A DNA stretch of 64,000 bases from Luteimonas wenzhouensis (GCF_007859305.1 NZ_VOHE01000004.1:87232-151231), one strand, 5' to 3'; numbered from the stretch's first letter, positions 36,424 through 45,241 are shown. The notes: generated by a model from the sequence alone, not told the origin. Numbers and translations are program-made.

Positions 36424-36969
36424 ATGGGCAACCGCGCCGACATCGCGAAGGTCACCGGCTTCTGGCGCGAGGCCGGTCCGGGCAAGTGGTTCAACGGCGG
36501 CGAGGCCTTCGACGCCGAATGCGGCGCGCGGCTGGGCGACCTGCACATGGCCGCGGCCCGGCGCGAGTGCGACCACTGGCAGGACGACCCGGACGGGCTG
36601 GTGGCGCTGATGGTCCTGCTCGACCAGGTGCCGCGCAATATCTTCCGCGGCACCGGCCACGCCTTCGCCACCGATCCGCTGGCGCTCTCGCTGGCCAGGC
36701 GCGGGGTCGACGCGGGGCTCGACCGCGCGGTGGCCCAGGACCTGCGCGTGTTCGTCTACCTGCCGTTCGAGCACTCCGAGGCGCTCGCGGACCAGCAGCG
36801 CGCGGTGGCCCTGTTCGAGGCCCTGGGCGATCCGATGTACCTGCGCTATGCGCAGGCGCACCAGGAGGTGATCGAGCGCTTCGGTCGCTTCCCGCACCGC
36901 AACCGCGCCCTGGGCCGCGACAGCACCCCCGGGGAGCAGGCCTGGCTCGACGCCGGCGGCGGGTTCTGA
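36424..36969 (+). CDS. DUF924 family protein
   Basis: 181 residues, all helical, with family blocks FWREAGPGKWFNGGEAFDAE, LMVLLDQVPRNIFRGTGHAF, FVYLPFEHSE and RFPHRNRALGRDSTPGE. The family is widespread, TPR-like and of unknown function. It has no signal peptide. It is divergent from the amidohydrolase pair and ends just before a palindromic repeat. Confidence 0.85.
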   Translation: MGNRADIAKVTGFWREAGPGKWFNGGEAFDAECGARLGDLHMAAARRECDHWQDDPDGLVALMVLLDQVPRNIFRGTGHAFATDPLALSLARRGVDAGLDRAVAQDLRVFVYLPFEHSEALADQQRAVALFEALGDPMYLRYAQAHQEVIERFGRFPHRNRALGRDSTPGEQAWLDAGGGF

Positions 36970-36980
36970 CCGCCGGTCGC

Positions 36981-37077
36981 CCGTAGGAGCGGCTTCAGCC
37001 GCGACCCGGCCATCCCGCCCTCGCGGAACGACCGCAAGCCCGCGCCAGTCCCGTCGCGGCTGAAGCCGCTCCTACGG
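36981..37077. repeat. REP-type element: two perfectly inverted 25-base arms
   Basis: The arm 36981-37005 (contains TAGGAGCGGCTTCAGCCGCG) is exactly the reverse complement of 37053-37077. Each arm also contains its own small hairpin GCGGCT-TC-AGCCGC. This is the form of repetitive extragenic palindromes in xanthomonads and pseudomonads that are moved by RAYT transposases. It lies between the convergent DUF924 and glutaredoxin genes and may act as a terminator. Confidence 0.85.
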
Positions 37078-37096
37078 GATTGCGCGGGGTCGTGGC

Positions 37097-38023
37097 TCAG
37101 TACTTCGGGATCGACGGATCCACCGTCTCCGACCAGGCGACGATCCCGCCCTCGACGTTGTAGACGTTGTGGAAGCCCTGTGCGCGGAACTCTTCCGCGG
37201 CCCGGCCGGAGCGGCCACCGCCGTGGCACAGGAATGCCAGCGCGGTGTCCTTGGGCAGCGCCTCGATCGCGGCGCGGCCTTCGTCGAAGGTGCGGAACGG
37301 CACCGGCACCGAGGCGATCGCGCGCTCTTCCGGCGGACGCACGTCCACCAGGACCAGGTCGCCGCGGCGCACCCGGGCGTCGGCCTCGGCGGGCGTGATC
37401 GCCGGCACCGGCCTTGGCGCGTTCGGGTTGTCGATCACCAGCCCGCGGCCGCGCATGTCGTCGGCGAAATCGATCGTCATGCCGTTGGCGCGGCGCGCGC
37501 CGGCGAGGTCGAACTGCACCCGCACGCCCTCGACCTCGACCGCGATCGCGTCGGGGTCGGCCGGACCGAGGTTGAGCCGGGTGCGGAAGTTGCGGTCGAT
37601 GTCCACCAGCAGCGCGACCTCGCCGCCGGCGTCGTCGATCGCCTGGCGGACCATCTTCAGCGCCGCCGGCGTGATCGTGATCGAGGGCGGGGTGCGGTCG
37701 GGCGCCGGCAGGCCGAGCGCGACGTGCAGTTCGCCGCTGTTGAGCATCTGGCTGATGATGTCGCTGCCGCCGACCAGTTCGCCGTCGATGTACAGCTGCG
37801 GGATGGTCGGCCAGTCGCCGTAGACCTTGATGCCTTCGCGGATCTCCGGGTCGGCCAGTACGTCGACGTGGGCGTAGTCGGCGCCGAGCGCGTCGAGCGC
37901 GGACACCGCCTTGGCCGAGAAGCCGCACTGCGGCATGGACGGCACGCCCTTCATGAACAGCACGGCGCGGTTGGCCTGCAGCAGGGCATCGATGCGGGCG
38001 CGCACGGCGGGGTCGAGGGACAT
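37097..38023 (-). CDS. Grx4-family monothiol glutaredoxin with IscA-like and rhodanese domains
   Basis: 308 residues in three parts. Residues 1-105 are a monothiol glutaredoxin with active site CGFS (MPQCGFSAKAV) and the TIPQLYIDGELVGGSD loop, which binds an Fe-S cluster with glutathione. Residues 110-200 resemble an A-type Fe-S carrier (ITPAALKMVRQAIDDAGG, MTIDFADDMRGRGLVID) but lack its Cys residues. Residues 210-308 are rhodanese-like (LVLVDVRPPEERAIASVP), but the catalytic loop reads FLCHGGGRSGRAAEEF. It likely traffics Fe-S clusters with possible sulfur transfer. ATG 38023 begins the glutaredoxin domain. Confidence 0.88.
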   Translation of the reverse strand: MSLDPAVRARIDALLQANRAVLFMKGVPSMPQCGFSAKAVSALDALGADYAHVDVLADPEIREGIKVYGDWPTIPQLYIDGELVGGSDIISQMLNSGELHVALGLPAPDRTPPSITITPAALKMVRQAIDDAGGEVALLVDIDRNFRTRLNLGPADPDAIAVEVEGVRVQFDLAGARRANGMTIDFADDMRGRGLVIDNPNAPRPVPAITPAEADARVRRGDLVLVDVRPPEERAIASVPVPFRTFDEGRAAIEALPKDTALAFLCHGGGRSGRAAEEFRAQGFHNVYNVEGGIVAWSETVDPSIPKY

Positions 38024-38122
38024 GGCGAAAGATCCTTGGAGCGGGCCGACCATGGTAGCGCGATCGCCCTGATGCAGCCCGCAACGCGGCGTTGCGCCGC
38101 CCGCCGGTGGCATCATCGGCCC

Positions 38123-38929
38123 ATGGACGCCCCGCACCGACCACCGCGCCGGCCACGCGCCTGGCTGCCGCTGCTGCTGGCCTCGCAGGCGCTGGTGGCG
38201 GTGGCCTGGTGGCAGTGCGGCTGGACCGTGGGCCTGCCGCTGCTGCTGGCCAGCCACGGGCTCGCGCTGTGGGGCGTGCTGGCACCGGGCGCGCGGCTGT
38301 ACGGGCCGGTGCTCACGCGGCTGCCGGCCACGGCGCCGGCGGTCTGGCTGACCATCGACGACGGCCCGTCCGACGACACCCTCGCGCTGCTCGACCTGCT
38401 CGATGCACACGGCGCGCGCGCGACCTTCTTCCTGGTCGGCGAGCGCGCCGCCGCGCGCCCCGAACTGGTGCGCGCGATCGCCGCGCGCGGCCACGGCATC
38501 GGCAACCACAGCCGCACCCATCCCCAGGCCTGGTTCTGGGCGCTGGGGCCGCGGCGCATGCGCGAGGAGATCGCCGGGGCCCAGGCCCAGCTCACCGCGA
38601 TCGCCGGCCGGGCGCCGCGCTGGTTCCGGGCGGTGGTCGGCCACGCCAACCCGTTCGTGCACGCGCCGCTGCGCGACCTCGGGCTGGCCCGGGTGGCCTG
38701 GAGCGCGCGCGGCTTCGACGCGCTGGAGGCGGATCCGGCGCGGGTGCTCGCGCGGATCGACCGCGCCCTGGCGCCTGGCGCGATCGTGCTGCTGCACGAG
38801 GGCGCGCCGCACGGGCGCAGCGTGGAGATCGTGGCCGGCGTGCTGCGGCGCCTGGACCAGCGCGGACTGCGCGCGGTCCTGCCCGGGGCGGACGCGCCCG
38901 CGACCGCGCCGCGGCCCGCGGACGCCTGA
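38123..38929 (+). CDS. Polysaccharide deacetylase family protein (NodB domain)
   Basis: 268 residues. Two hydrophobic helices (LPLLLASQALVAVAWW, VGLPLLLASHGLALWGVLA) anchor it in the inner membrane. The NodB domain follows with TIDDGPSDDT (motif 1 Asp pair), GNHSRTHPQ (metal His pair), RWFRAVVGHANP (motif 3), WSARGFDAL and IVLLHEGAPHG (motif 5 His). It should remove N-acetyl or similar groups from a glycan or lipid-linked sugar. It is divergent from the glutaredoxin gene and convergent with the methyltransferase gene, five bases apart. Confidence 0.88.
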   Translation: MDAPHRPPRRPRAWLPLLLASQALVAVAWWQCGWTVGLPLLLASHGLALWGVLAPGARLYGPVLTRLPATAPAVWLTIDDGPSDDTLALLDLLDAHGARATFFLVGERAAARPELVRAIAARGHGIGNHSRTHPQAWFWALGPRRMREEIAGAQAQLTAIAGRAPRWFRAVVGHANPFVHAPLRDLGLARVAWSARGFDALEADPARVLARIDRALAPGAIVLLHEGAPHGRSVEIVAGVLRRLDQRGLRAVLPGADAPATAPRPADA

Positions 38930-38934
38930 GCCAG

Positions 38935-39642
38935 TCAGCCTGCGGCGGGCCCCGGCCTGGCCACCACCAGCCAGTTGTTGAACGGCGTGTTGCCGAACCA
39001 GGGCCGGATGTCGGCCTCCAGTCCCGCGGCGTCGAAGCGCGCCCGCAGTTCGTCCACGGTCGGGTAGTGCCGCGGGCGGTCGGGCATCCAGCCGGTCAGC
39101 GCGGCGAACCGGTCGCCGGCGCGGGTGCGCCGGATCCGGCGCCCGCCGTCGTCGAGCGCGGCGCGCATCACCAGCACCGCGCCCGGCGCCAGCATCGCGA
39201 TCGCGGCGTCCAGCAGCGCGGCCTGCTGCGCGCGGGTGAGGAACTGCAGCACGTCCAGGATCGCCACGCTGCCGCGGTGGGGCGGGTAGCCGGCGGCCAG
39301 GTCGACCACGTCGAAACGCACCCCGGCCAGCCCCGCGCGCTCGGCGATGCGGCGCGCGCGCGCGATCTTGGGCGCGTCGATGTCCACGCCCAGGTAGGGC
39401 ATGCGCCGGCCGTCGCGGCGCAGCGCGTGTGCCAGCAGGCCCAGGCCGCAGCCCAGGTCGAGCAGCGGCGCCTCGTGGCCGCACAGCGCGTCGAGTACCC
39501 CCGGGTACAGCGGATCGGTGCGCAGTTTGGCCAGGGTGTAGTAGTAGTCGTAGCGGTTGCCCAGCGCCCGTTCGGGCAGGAAGGCGCGGGCGATGCCCCG
39601 GGCGGCGTCGGCATCCATCGGCCGCGGGGCGCTGTCGTTCAT
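38935..39642 (-). CDS. SAM-dependent methyltransferase, class I
   Basis: 235 residues with a Rossmann-fold methyltransferase core: LLDLGCGLGLLAHAL (motif I), YLGVDIDAPKIARARR (acidic loop) and VAILDVLQFLT (motif IV). The C-terminal part carries PRHYPTVDELRARFDAAGLE and NTPFNNWLVVARP. Substrate unknown. Its ATG overlaps the stop of the SGNH hydrolase gene (ATGA), making it the third gene of a coupled aminotransferase-hydrolase-methyltransferase set. The facing polysaccharide deacetylase may belong to the same envelope theme, but this is inference. Confidence 0.85.
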   Translation of the reverse strand: MNDSAPRPMDADAARGIARAFLPERALGNRYDYYYTLAKLRTDPLYPGVLDALCGHEAPLLDLGCGLGLLAHALRRDGRRMPYLGVDIDAPKIARARRIAERAGLAGVRFDVVDLAAGYPPHRGSVAILDVLQFLTRAQQAALLDAAIAMLAPGAVLVMRAALDDGGRRIRRTRAGDRFAALTGWMPDRPRHYPTVDELRARFDAAGLEADIRPWFGNTPFNNWLVVARPGPAAG

Positions 39643-40271
39643 GGCGCCGACAGTAACCCACGCGCGACCGGGCGCGCCAGCTGCGCCCAGGCGGCGTACA
39701 TCGCCGCGGACGGATGCAGGCCGTCGTCGGCCAGCATCGCCGGCTCGGCACCGTGCGCGCGGCTGTGCGCGGTGACATCGACGAAGGCGACGCCGCGGCC
39801 ATCGCAGGCCTCGCGCGCGATGGCGTTGAACGCGTCGAGTTCGCGTGCGACCTGCGTCAGGTCGCGCCCGGACTGGCGCGCGAACGGGGTCACGCCCCAG
39901 TCGGGGATCGACAGCACCAGGACCCGGTCCGCGCGTCCGCCGGCGAACCCGATCGCACGTTCGAGCAGTTCGCCGAACTGCTGGCGGTACTCCTCCAGCG
40001 GTCGGCCCCGGTACTGGTTGTTGACGCCGATGAGCAGGCCCACCAGCGCGAACGGCCCCTGCGGCGCGGCGGCGTCGATGCCGGCCGACAGCTCGTCGGT
40101 GGTCCAGCCGGTGGTGGCGATGATCTGCGGATCGTCGAGCGCGCGCCCGTCCGCGCGCAGTGCGCGCGCCAGCAGCACCGGCCAGCGGCCGTCCGGATCG
40201 ACGCCCTCGCCGATGGTGTAGCTGTCGCCCAGCGCCAGGAAACGCCCGGGCCGGCCCGTGGCGCCGCTCAC
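39639..40271 (-). CDS. SGNH/GDSL hydrolase family esterase
   Basis: About 210 residues from GTG 40271, which overlaps the aminotransferase stop (GTGA). Block I FLALGDSYTIGEGVD carries the Ser nucleophile, block III is LLIGVNNQYRG (oxyanion Asn), and block V DDGLHPSAAMYAAWA has the catalytic Asp and His. There is no signal peptide, so it is probably a cytoplasmic esterase or lipase. Its 3' end overlaps the methyltransferase start by four bases. Confidence 0.87.
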   Translation of the reverse strand: MSGATGRPGRFLALGDSYTIGEGVDPDGRWPVLLARALRADGRALDDPQIIATTGWTTDELSAGIDAAAPQGPFALVGLLIGVNNQYRGRPLEEYRQQFGELLERAIGFAGGRADRVLVLSIPDWGVTPFARQSGRDLTQVARELDAFNAIAREACDGRGVAFVDVTAHSRAHGAEPAMLADDGLHPSAAMYAAWAQLARPVARGLLSAP

Positions 40272-41536
40272 GCGGCCGGCCGCGCCTTCTTCTTCAGCGG
40301 CACGACCCTGGTGCGCGCCTGCGCGCGCCGCTCGAGCACGCGTTCGATGCGCGCGAACACCTCGCGCACCACCTCCGGCTGCGGCAGCAGGGTGACGCGG
40401 AAGTGGTTGCGGTAGGGCACGTTGAAGCTGGTGCCGGGCACGATCAGCACGTGCTCGGTTTCCAGCAGCTCCAGCGCGAAGGCGTGGTCGTCGAAGCCCT
40501 CGGCGGCCTCGCCGACCACGCCGGGGAAGGCATAGAGCGCGCCGGCCGGCGCCATCAGCGACAGGTGCGGGCTGGCCTCGCAGGCCTCGATCACCGCGCG
40601 CCGGGTCTCGTACAGGCGGCCGCCCGGGCCGCACAGCTGGCCGATGGTGTCGGCGCCGGTGAGCGCGGCGGCGATCGCGAACTGCCCCGGCACGTTCGCG
40701 CACAGGCGCAGCGCGCCGAGCAGGTCCATCGCGTGCCGGAACTCGGTGCTGCGTTCCGGGTCGCCCGACAGCACCGCCCAGCCCACCCGCCAGCCGCAGG
40801 CGCGATGCACCTTCGACAGCCCGCCGAACGACAGGCAGGGCGCATCGCCGGCGATCGGTGCCACCGGCACGAACTGGTGGCCGTCGTAGAGGATGCTGTC
40901 GTAGATCTCGTCGCACAGCAGCAGCAGGTTGTGGCGGTCGGCAATGGCGGCGATGCGCTCGAGCAGCTCGCGCGGGTAGTTGGCGCCGGTCGGGTTGTTC
41001 GGGTTGATCAGCACGATCGCGCGCGTGCGTTTCGAGACCAGCGCCTCCATCTCCACCGGGTCGGGCAGGAAGCCGTTCTCCGCGTGGCACTGGTAGAACA
41101 CCGGACGGCCCTCGTTGAGGATCGTCGCCGCCGACCACAGGGGGTAGTCGGGCGAGGGCACCAGCACCTCGTCGCCGGGGTTGAGCAGGGCGCGCAGCGA
41201 GATGTCGATCAGTTCGCTCACGCCGTTGCCGACGAACACGCGCTCGGGCGACGCATAGGGCGTGCCGCGGGCGACGTGGTGGGCGGCGATCGCTTCGCGC
41301 GCCTCGGGCAGGCCCTGCTGGTGGGTGTAGGGATCGGTGCGGTGGATGTGGTCGGCGATCGCCCGCTGCAGGTGTTCGGGCGCGCGGAAGCCGAACGCGC
41401 CCGGGTTGCCGATGTTGAGCTTGATCAGCTGCCGGCCCTGGCCTTCGAGTTCGCGGGCCCGGCGGGCCAGCTCGCCGCGGATCTCGTAGCGCACTTCGGA
41501 CAGGCGTTGGCGGACGGGCAGGCTGGGTACGGACAT
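40268..41536 (-). CDS. Pyridoxal-phosphate aminotransferase (AlaA-like)
   Basis: 422 residues, fold-type I class I/II aminotransferase resembling the alanine-forming AlaA (YfbQ). Blocks are LIKLNIGNPGAFGFRAPEHL, VFVGNGVSELIDISLRALLN, SPDYPLWSAATILNEG, INPNNPTGANYPRE (Asn and Asp/Tyr of the PLP pocket), LCDEIYDSILYDG and SFGGLSKVHRACGWRVGW with the Schiff-base Lys. AlaA converts glutamate and pyruvate to alanine. The Lys/Arg-rich C-terminal tail (VVPLKKKARPAA) is an extension. It is the first gene of the overlapping three-gene set. Confidence 0.9.
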   Translation of the reverse strand: MSVPSLPVRQRLSEVRYEIRGELARRARELEGQGRQLIKLNIGNPGAFGFRAPEHLQRAIADHIHRTDPYTHQQGLPEAREAIAAHHVARGTPYASPERVFVGNGVSELIDISLRALLNPGDEVLVPSPDYPLWSAATILNEGRPVFYQCHAENGFLPDPVEMEALVSKRTRAIVLINPNNPTGANYPRELLERIAAIADRHNLLLLCDEIYDSILYDGHQFVPVAPIAGDAPCLSFGGLSKVHRACGWRVGWAVLSGDPERSTEFRHAMDLLGALRLCANVPGQFAIAAALTGADTIGQLCGPGGRLYETRRAVIEACEASPHLSLMAPAGALYAFPGVVGEAAEGFDDHAFALELLETEHVLIVPGTSFNVPYRNHFRVTLLPQPEVVREVFARIERVLERRAQARTRVVPLKKKARPAA

Positions 41537-41645
41537 CGGCGGGGCAGGGGCGGGGGCAGGGGCGGCGGGCGCCGCGGAAACAGCAGATCATACGCCGGTC
41601 CCGCGCGGGGAAGGCGCGCGCGGCCGGTGCGGGCGGGACAGGGCC

Positions 41646-41651
41646 TAGAAT
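41646..41651 (+). promoter_or_regulatory. Candidate -10 box of rsgA
   Basis: TAGAAT 18 bases before the GTG chosen for rsgA. The same hexamer precedes maeB and aceE in this window. No clear -35. Confidence 0.35.
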
Positions 41652-41668
41652 CGCCGCATGCAAACCCC

Positions 41669-42760
41669 GTGCGCACGCGCTTGACCGCGACCCCCGACGC
41701 CCTGCGGGCGATCGGCTGGCCATGGCCGGCCGGCGCGGCCGCGACCGGCCCCTGGGCCGAGGCGATGGCGGCCCATCCACGCGCGCGGCCGGCGCGGGTG
41801 GTGGAACAGCACCGCGCGGGCTACGTGGTTGCCGATGCAACCGACCACGTCTTCGACGTCGAATCCCCGCCGCAGTGGCAGCGGCCGCCGGGGTACCGCC
41901 GCGGCAAGGTCGCGCCCGAGGCGCGCGCGGTGGTCGGCGACTGGGTGCTGGTCGAGGACGGGCGCATCGTGGCCTTGCTGCCCCGGCGCAACGCGCTCAA
42001 GCGCGCCGCCGCCGGCGAGCACTACCGCCAGCAGCTGATCGCGGCCAACGTCGACGTTGCCCTGGTGGTGTGCGGCCTGGACGGCGACTTCAATCCGCGC
42101 CGGATCGAGCGCTACCTGCTGCTGGCCCGGGCCGAGGAGGTCGAACCGGTGGTGGTGCTGACCAAGGCCGACCTGCCCGGCGCCGATCCCGATGCCGCGC
42201 GCGCCGCGCTGGCGAGCGTGCTCGACCAGGGCGTGCCGGTGCTGGCGGTCAACGCCTGCGACCCCGCGGCCGCCGACGCGCTCGCGCCCTGGCTGCGGCC
42301 GGGCACGACCGCGGTGCTGGTGGGCTCGTCCGGCGCCGGCAAGTCCACCCTCACCAACACCCTGCTCGGCCAGGCGCGGATGAAGACCGGCCAGGTGCGC
42401 GAGCGCGACGCGCGCGGGCGCCACACCACCACCTACCGTGCCCTGGTCCCGTTGCCGTCGGGCGCGTGCCTGATCGACACCCCGGGCATGCGCGAACTCA
42501 AGCCGACGGGCGAGGAGGCGCTGGACGACGGCTTCGCCGACATCGAGGCGCTGGCCGCCGTCTGCCGCTTCCGCGACTGCCGCCACCAGGCCGAACCGGG
42601 CTGCGCGGTGCGCGCCGCGGTCGAGGCGGGCGACCTGGATCCGGGGCGGCTGGCGAACTACCACAAGCTGCAGGACGAAGTGGCCCGGGCGGCCGACCGG
42701 CTGGCGCAGCGGCGTGGCGGCATCCCGCCAGGGCGCGAAGGCGGAGGCCGGCCGCGATAG
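41669..42760 (+). CDS. rsgA: Ribosome small-subunit-dependent GTPase A
   Basis: Circularly permuted GTPase that checks 30S subunit maturation. 363 residues: OB-fold start (RVVEQHRAGYVVADATDH, AVVGDWVLVEDGRIVALLPR), G4 VVLTKADLP, G1 LVGSSGAGKSTLTNTLLG, switch GRHTTTYRALV, G3 DTPGMREL, then the zinc knuckle CRFRDCRHQAEPGC. The start is uncertain. An ATG at 41658 is out of frame and ends after eight codons; in frame are GTG 41669 and TTG 41681. The family core begins at TPDALRAIGWPW. I chose GTG 41669. The gene ends four bases before the convergent LysR gene. Confidence 0.92.
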   Translation: MRTRLTATPDALRAIGWPWPAGAAATGPWAEAMAAHPRARPARVVEQHRAGYVVADATDHVFDVESPPQWQRPPGYRRGKVAPEARAVVGDWVLVEDGRIVALLPRRNALKRAAAGEHYRQQLIAANVDVALVVCGLDGDFNPRRIERYLLLARAEEVEPVVVLTKADLPGADPDAARAALASVLDQGVPVLAVNACDPAAADALAPWLRPGTTAVLVGSSGAGKSTLTNTLLGQARMKTGQVRERDARGRHTTTYRALVPLPSGACLIDTPGMRELKPTGEEALDDGFADIEALAAVCRFRDCRHQAEPGCAVRAAVEAGDLDPGRLANYHKLQDEVARAADRLAQRRGGIPPGREGGGRPR

Positions 42761-42764
42761 CGGC

Positions 42765-43700
42765 TCAGCTGCGCCGCGCGGAGCGCGCCGGCCGCGGCGC
42801 GGGGGCGGACCTGGGCCGGGCGGCATCAAGCGCGGCCCGGAATTCCTCGATGAACGCCTCGGCGACATGCGAGGGCGGGCGGTCCTCCAGATAGACGCAC
42901 TCGATCTGGAAGCGGATCGCAGGATCGAGCGGCCGGAACTCGAGCTCCGCGGTGGCGCTGGCGCGGGCGGTGAATTCGTCCACAACGCTCATGCCGGCCC
43001 CGCACCGGGTCAGCGCAGCGGCCAGGTAATAGGTCTGGTTGGATACCACTTCGCGGATGGTGATGCCCTGCTCTTCCAGCTCCCGTTCAAGCAGATCCCC
43101 GATCGGTCCGCTGTTGGCCAGCCCGACCATTTCATGGCCGGCCAGGCGCGATACCGGCACCCGTTCCCCCGGGTTGGCGAGCTCCGTGCGCTCGAACAGC
43201 AGCATCAGCTCGCCGCTGCCCAGGCGGCGCCGCTGCATGCGTGGGTGCATGGGCGGGGAATAGGCGAAAGCGACATCGCATTCGCGTTCGTACAGCGCCT
43301 GGAAGACATCGTTGTGGTGCAGGGTCTGGACGTCGAAGGTGACCTCCGGGAAGCGCCGCCGGTAATTGGCGATGGCGCTGGGCGCCACATGCAACCCCAG
43401 CGACGGGACCACCGCCAGGCGCACATGGCCGCCATCGATGTTGCGGATGTTGGCCACGGTCTTGCGCAGCGATGCCATGCGCTCGAAGATCTCCTTCACT
43501 TCCTCGAACAGCGCGTGCGCCTCGTCAGTCGCCACCAGCCGGCCCCGGACAAGGGTGAACAGCTCGAAGCCCAGCTGGGCCTGGGCGTGGTGGAGCACCT
43601 TGCTCACCGAGGGCTGCGACACGTGCAGCGAGCGCGCGGCGGCACTGATCGATCCGGTGGTGTAGACCGCGTAGAAGACTTCGATGTGGCGCAGACGCAT
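42765..43700 (-). CDS. LysR-family transcriptional regulator
   Basis: 311 residues. The N-terminal winged helix is standard (MRLRHIEVFYAVYTTGSISA, AARSLHVSQPSVSKVLHH), followed by a two-lobed periplasmic-binding-like effector domain (VRLAVVPSLGLHVAPSAIA, ELMLLFERTELANPG) and a basic, Pro-rich tail. It lies 38 bases after the D-amino-acid dehydrogenase gene on the same strand, so it is probably co-transcribed with it, and it is the only regulator in the 42.8-55.7 kb island. It is therefore the likely controller of that island, perhaps through the paired GGNTATG/CATANCC half-sites found in three of its gaps. Confidence 0.9.
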   Translation of the reverse strand: MRLRHIEVFYAVYTTGSISAAARSLHVSQPSVSKVLHHAQAQLGFELFTLVRGRLVATDEAHALFEEVKEIFERMASLRKTVANIRNIDGGHVRLAVVPSLGLHVAPSAIANYRRRFPEVTFDVQTLHHNDVFQALYERECDVAFAYSPPMHPRMQRRRLGSGELMLLFERTELANPGERVPVSRLAGHEMVGLANSGPIGDLLERELEEQGITIREVVSNQTYYLAAALTRCGAGMSVVDEFTARASATAELEFRPLDPAIRFQIECVYLEDRPPSHVAEAFIEEFRAALDAARPRSAPAPRPARSARRS

Positions 43701-43738
43701 CGCCACAGGTTAGGCGATGGCCAGGGGCTTGGCCATGC

Positions 43739-44986
43739 TCAGGCGGCCTCTTCGCCGAGGGCCAGCGCCACCGCCCGCTCGCCGCTGCCCATGGCCAGGG
43801 TCCAGCCGAGCATGCCGTGGCCGACGTTGCAGGTCAGGCCCTCGCGGACATTGGCAATGACCGGGACCGAGGCAGGCGTGGACGGGCGCAGGCCTGCCCA
43901 GGGATCCCGGATCCGGGCATAGTCCGCGGCCCCGGGCAGCGATTGCCGGGCCAGGGCCACGAGCCGCTCGAAACGGCCCTGGTCGATCCCGGGATCCCAG
44001 TCGTTGATGTCGGCCAGCCCGGCCACCCGGATGTGCTCGCCAAGGCGGCAGAACACGATCTTGCGCGAGGTATCGGTGATGCTGGTGGCCGGGGCCTGGG
44101 GGCCGCACGGTGCGGTGAAGGAATACCCCTTGATCGCCATCAGCGGCAGCCTGATGCCGAGCGGGCGCAGCAGCGCCGCGCTGTCAATCCCGGTGCAGAC
44201 GATCAGCCGGCGCGCTTCGACGGCTTCGCCTTCGCGCGAGCGCAGCAGCCAGTGCCGTCCACTGCGCTGGAGCGTTTCCAGATCGAACCCGAACCGGGTG
44301 CTTACCGGATAATCGCGGCACAGCGTCTCCAGCAGCCCGCAGGCGAAACGCCACGGGTCGCCCACCGCCTCGTCCGGGGAATACACCGCGCCGCGGATCC
44401 CGGCGACCTGTTGCAGCGCCGGCTCGACCTGCCTTGCGCCCTCGGCGTCCAAAAGCGTCTGCCGCACACCGTGGGCGCGCTTCAACTCCACCATCCGCGC
44501 CCCGGCGCGCAGGGCCGGATCGCTGAAGTACAAATGCAGCTTGCCAGCGGTGCGGTGCTGGAACTGGATCGGGTGGCGGTCCAGCAGTCCGGCCATCGCC
44601 TGCTGCGATGCGCGTGCCAGCGCCAGGGTGCTGAGCGTATTGCGCTGCATCCGCGCACGGCTGGCATGGCTCAGCAGCGACAGCCCCCAGCGCCAGATTG
44701 ACGGATCCCCCCGGAGCCGGATCCGGAACGCGGGATCGCTGCCGCTGAGCAGGGCCGGGATCTGCTTCCACAGCGACGGGCCCGCCATGGCGTCGGTGTA
44801 CGCATAGCTGAGCTGCGCCCCGTTGGCGAACGAAGCGCCCCGCGCCGGACCTGCGGCCCGGTCGATCAACTCCACCGACAGCCCGCGCCGGGCGGCCGCC
44901 CAGGCGGTAGCCATTCCGACCACGCCGGCTCCCAAGACGGTGACCTCAGGGGTTTGGCCTGTTGTTGGCATTGCCGTTGTACCCAT
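43739..44986 (-). CDS. FAD-dependent D-amino-acid dehydrogenase (DadA-like)
   Basis: About 415 residues of the DAO/DadA family. The N-terminal FAD site is VTVLGAGVVGMATAWAAARR, followed by ELIDRAAGPARGASFANGAQ and LSYAYTDAMAGP, and near the end FCRLGEHIRVAGLADIND, RPSTPASVPVIA and NVGHGMLGWTLAMGSGERA. It oxidises D-amino acids to 2-oxo acids and ammonia, passing electrons to the respiratory chain. Two ATGs, 44986 (MGTTAMPTT) and 44971, are possible; length does not decide between them. It is divergent from the gamma-glutamyltransferase gene across 255 bases and probably forms an operon with the LysR gene. Confidence 0.87.
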   Translation of the reverse strand: MGTTAMPTTGQTPEVTVLGAGVVGMATAWAAARRGLSVELIDRAAGPARGASFANGAQLSYAYTDAMAGPSLWKQIPALLSGSDPAFRIRLRGDPSIWRWGLSLLSHASRARMQRNTLSTLALARASQQAMAGLLDRHPIQFQHRTAGKLHLYFSDPALRAGARMVELKRAHGVRQTLLDAEGARQVEPALQQVAGIRGAVYSPDEAVGDPWRFACGLLETLCRDYPVSTRFGFDLETLQRSGRHWLLRSREGEAVEARRLIVCTGIDSAALLRPLGIRLPLMAIKGYSFTAPCGPQAPATSITDTSRKIVFCRLGEHIRVAGLADINDWDPGIDQGRFERLVALARQSLPGAADYARIRDPWAGLRPSTPASVPVIANVREGLTCNVGHGMLGWTLAMGSGERAVALALGEEAA

Positions 44987-45130
44987 TCCGTGTCGTGGTG
45001 GTGAGACGGGCAACAGGCTGTCTCCGGCGGGTGGACACGTGCCGCTTTCCGGATGGAACAGGCACGGTGAAAAGCCTAACGCGAAGGTCCGGAAACGGGA
45101 GTTGCATTGATTGCACGGGGCAGAACCTGG

Positions 45131-45150
45131 GGTTATGGGCAGCCATAGCC
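45131..45150. promoter_or_regulatory. Inverted repeat in the divergent dadA-like/ggt control region
   Basis: GGTTATGG (45131-45138) and CCATAGCC (45143-45150) pair at seven of eight bases around GCAG. The same half-site type (GGNTATG/CATANCC) recurs at 48360-48375 and 55776-55792. Possible regulator operator. Confidence 0.4.
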
Positions 45151-45241
45151 GCAGGGCATGTTCCACCCCAGGATTGGTGCAGGACAGTGGGCCGGGATTT
45201 CTGCATGGTGTTGCGTGGCCGCATTCCTCGGAGGAGGAGCC

